Positions 23,518 to 23,843 of a stretch of 23,843 bases of DNA are shown piece by piece (position 1 is the first letter of the stretch; each line of letters starts with the position of its first letter). Both the position numbers and the translations under genes were made by a program. The notes beneath the pieces are model-generated. The model ran no database searches and was not told where the DNA came from. It worked only from the letters and a program-made list of their open reading frames with translations. Location of the stretch: positions 1 through 23,843 of the forward strand of contig CAZEQK010000046.1 of assembly GCA_964514395.1 (NCBI GenBank), read 5' to 3'. The DNA is from CAZEQK01 sp964514395. GTDB lineage: Bacteria > Bacillota > Bacilli > Tepidibacillales > Tepidibacillaceae.

Positions 23518-23634
23518 GCCTGGCAACGTCCTACTCTCCCAGGACCCTGCGGTCCAAGTACCATCGGCGCTGGAGGGCTTAACGGTCGTGTTCGGTATGG
23601 GTACGCGTGTGTCCCCTCCGCTATCGCCACCAGA
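23518..23634 (-). rRNA. rrf: 5S ribosomal RNA
   Basis: The minus strand reads CUGGUGGCGAUAGCGGAGGG at the 5' end, then CCCAUACCGAACACGACCG, UUAAGCCCUCCAGCGCCGAUG and GAGAGUAGGACGUUGCCAGG, the conserved order of bacterial 5S rRNA. The terminal helix pairs CUGGUGGCG with CGUUGCCAG. Length is about 116 nt. Ends are set by that helix and may be off by one or two bases. It is the last gene of a ribosomal operon on the minus strand. Confidence 0.95.
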
Positions 23635-23843
23635 CATCAAGCTTAGGATGTGTAAACGTCGGCGTTGTCACATGGACGTGACGCTTTTAGTCGACGTATA
23701 TTTCTCCGTCTGCTTTTAGGTTTTGTGGGTATATATTTTTTGGGCCCCCGCAAAAGTATTCGGAGTAAGCTACAACGCTTCTCTTCACTTTTGTGGGTAA
23801 TTGTTACACCCTGAAAACTAGATGCGAGATACCATTCACTTTT
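23635..23843 (-). other. 23S-5S transcribed spacer of the rRNA operon
   Basis: No gene. On the minus strand, AUCUAGUUUUCAGGG near the right edge resembles the sequence just after 23S rRNA that pairs with UGAAAACUAGAU-type sequence before 23S to form the 23S processing stem. The 23S 3' end should therefore lie just outside the window. A nested hairpin stands at 23656-23697 (ACGUCG/CGACGU outside, GUCAC/GUGAC inside). TTTTGTGGGTA occurs twice on the plus strand (23721-23731 and 23789-23799). No tRNA was seen. Confidence 0.75.

Noticed and set aside
1..23843. CRISPR arrays, insertion sequences, prophage or tRNA genes
   Set aside because: No regularly spaced repeats with unique spacers, no transposase or integrase frame, no terminal repeats and no cloverleaf were seen.

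Overview
The window is AT-rich chromosomal DNA from a low-GC Gram-positive bacterium, most likely order Bacillales. The purine genes run purE-K-B-C-S-Q-L-F-M-N-H in the Bacillus subtilis order, with PurR-type operators, a purine riboswitch, strong GGAGG ribosome binding sites and a Bacillus-like 5S rRNA. Genus cannot be fixed from the sequence. Apart from one transporter gene, everything is on the minus strand, so the reading order is from high to low coordinates.

From the right end: a 23S-5S spacer and a 5S rRNA gene close a ribosomal operon, followed by its terminator (23474-23843). Next comes about 700 bases without a normal gene. It holds a GC-richer patch that reads as a broken 30-codon frame (23352-23475), then a promoter (23227-23255), a structured leader I could not assign to a known class, and a leader terminator (22931-22988). 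These precede a polar amino acid ABC transporter: lipoprotein (22004-22786), permease (21173-21850) and ATPase (20454-21176). An internal terminator and a 19-bp hairpin lie between the lipoprotein and permease genes. A plus-strand AEC-family permease (19462-20358) and a frameshifted amidohydrolase (18162-19324) follow.

The middle is a fructose operon (12124-17801): DeoR-type regulator, 1-phosphofructokinase, PTS IIBC, a separate IIA, HPr and enzyme I. It therefore encodes a whole phosphorelay from PEP to fructose 1-phosphate and on to fructose 1,6-bisphosphate. Its promoter is overlaid by six near-identical 10-bp units, a good candidate for the FruR operator. FruR itself seems to start at an AUU codon.

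The left half is the de novo purine operon from PRPP to IMP, lacking only purD inside the window; a ribosome binding site for the next gene sits at the left edge. Its leader carries PurR-type boxes, a sigma-A promoter, a guanine aptamer, then a ykkC-type (PRPP) aptamer whose 3' part merges with an intrinsic terminator. This matches the known tandem guanine-PRPP riboswitch architecture. The least explained parts are the leader upstream of the amino acid transporter, the GC-richer patch after the 5S gene, and the phased operator array of the fructose operon.
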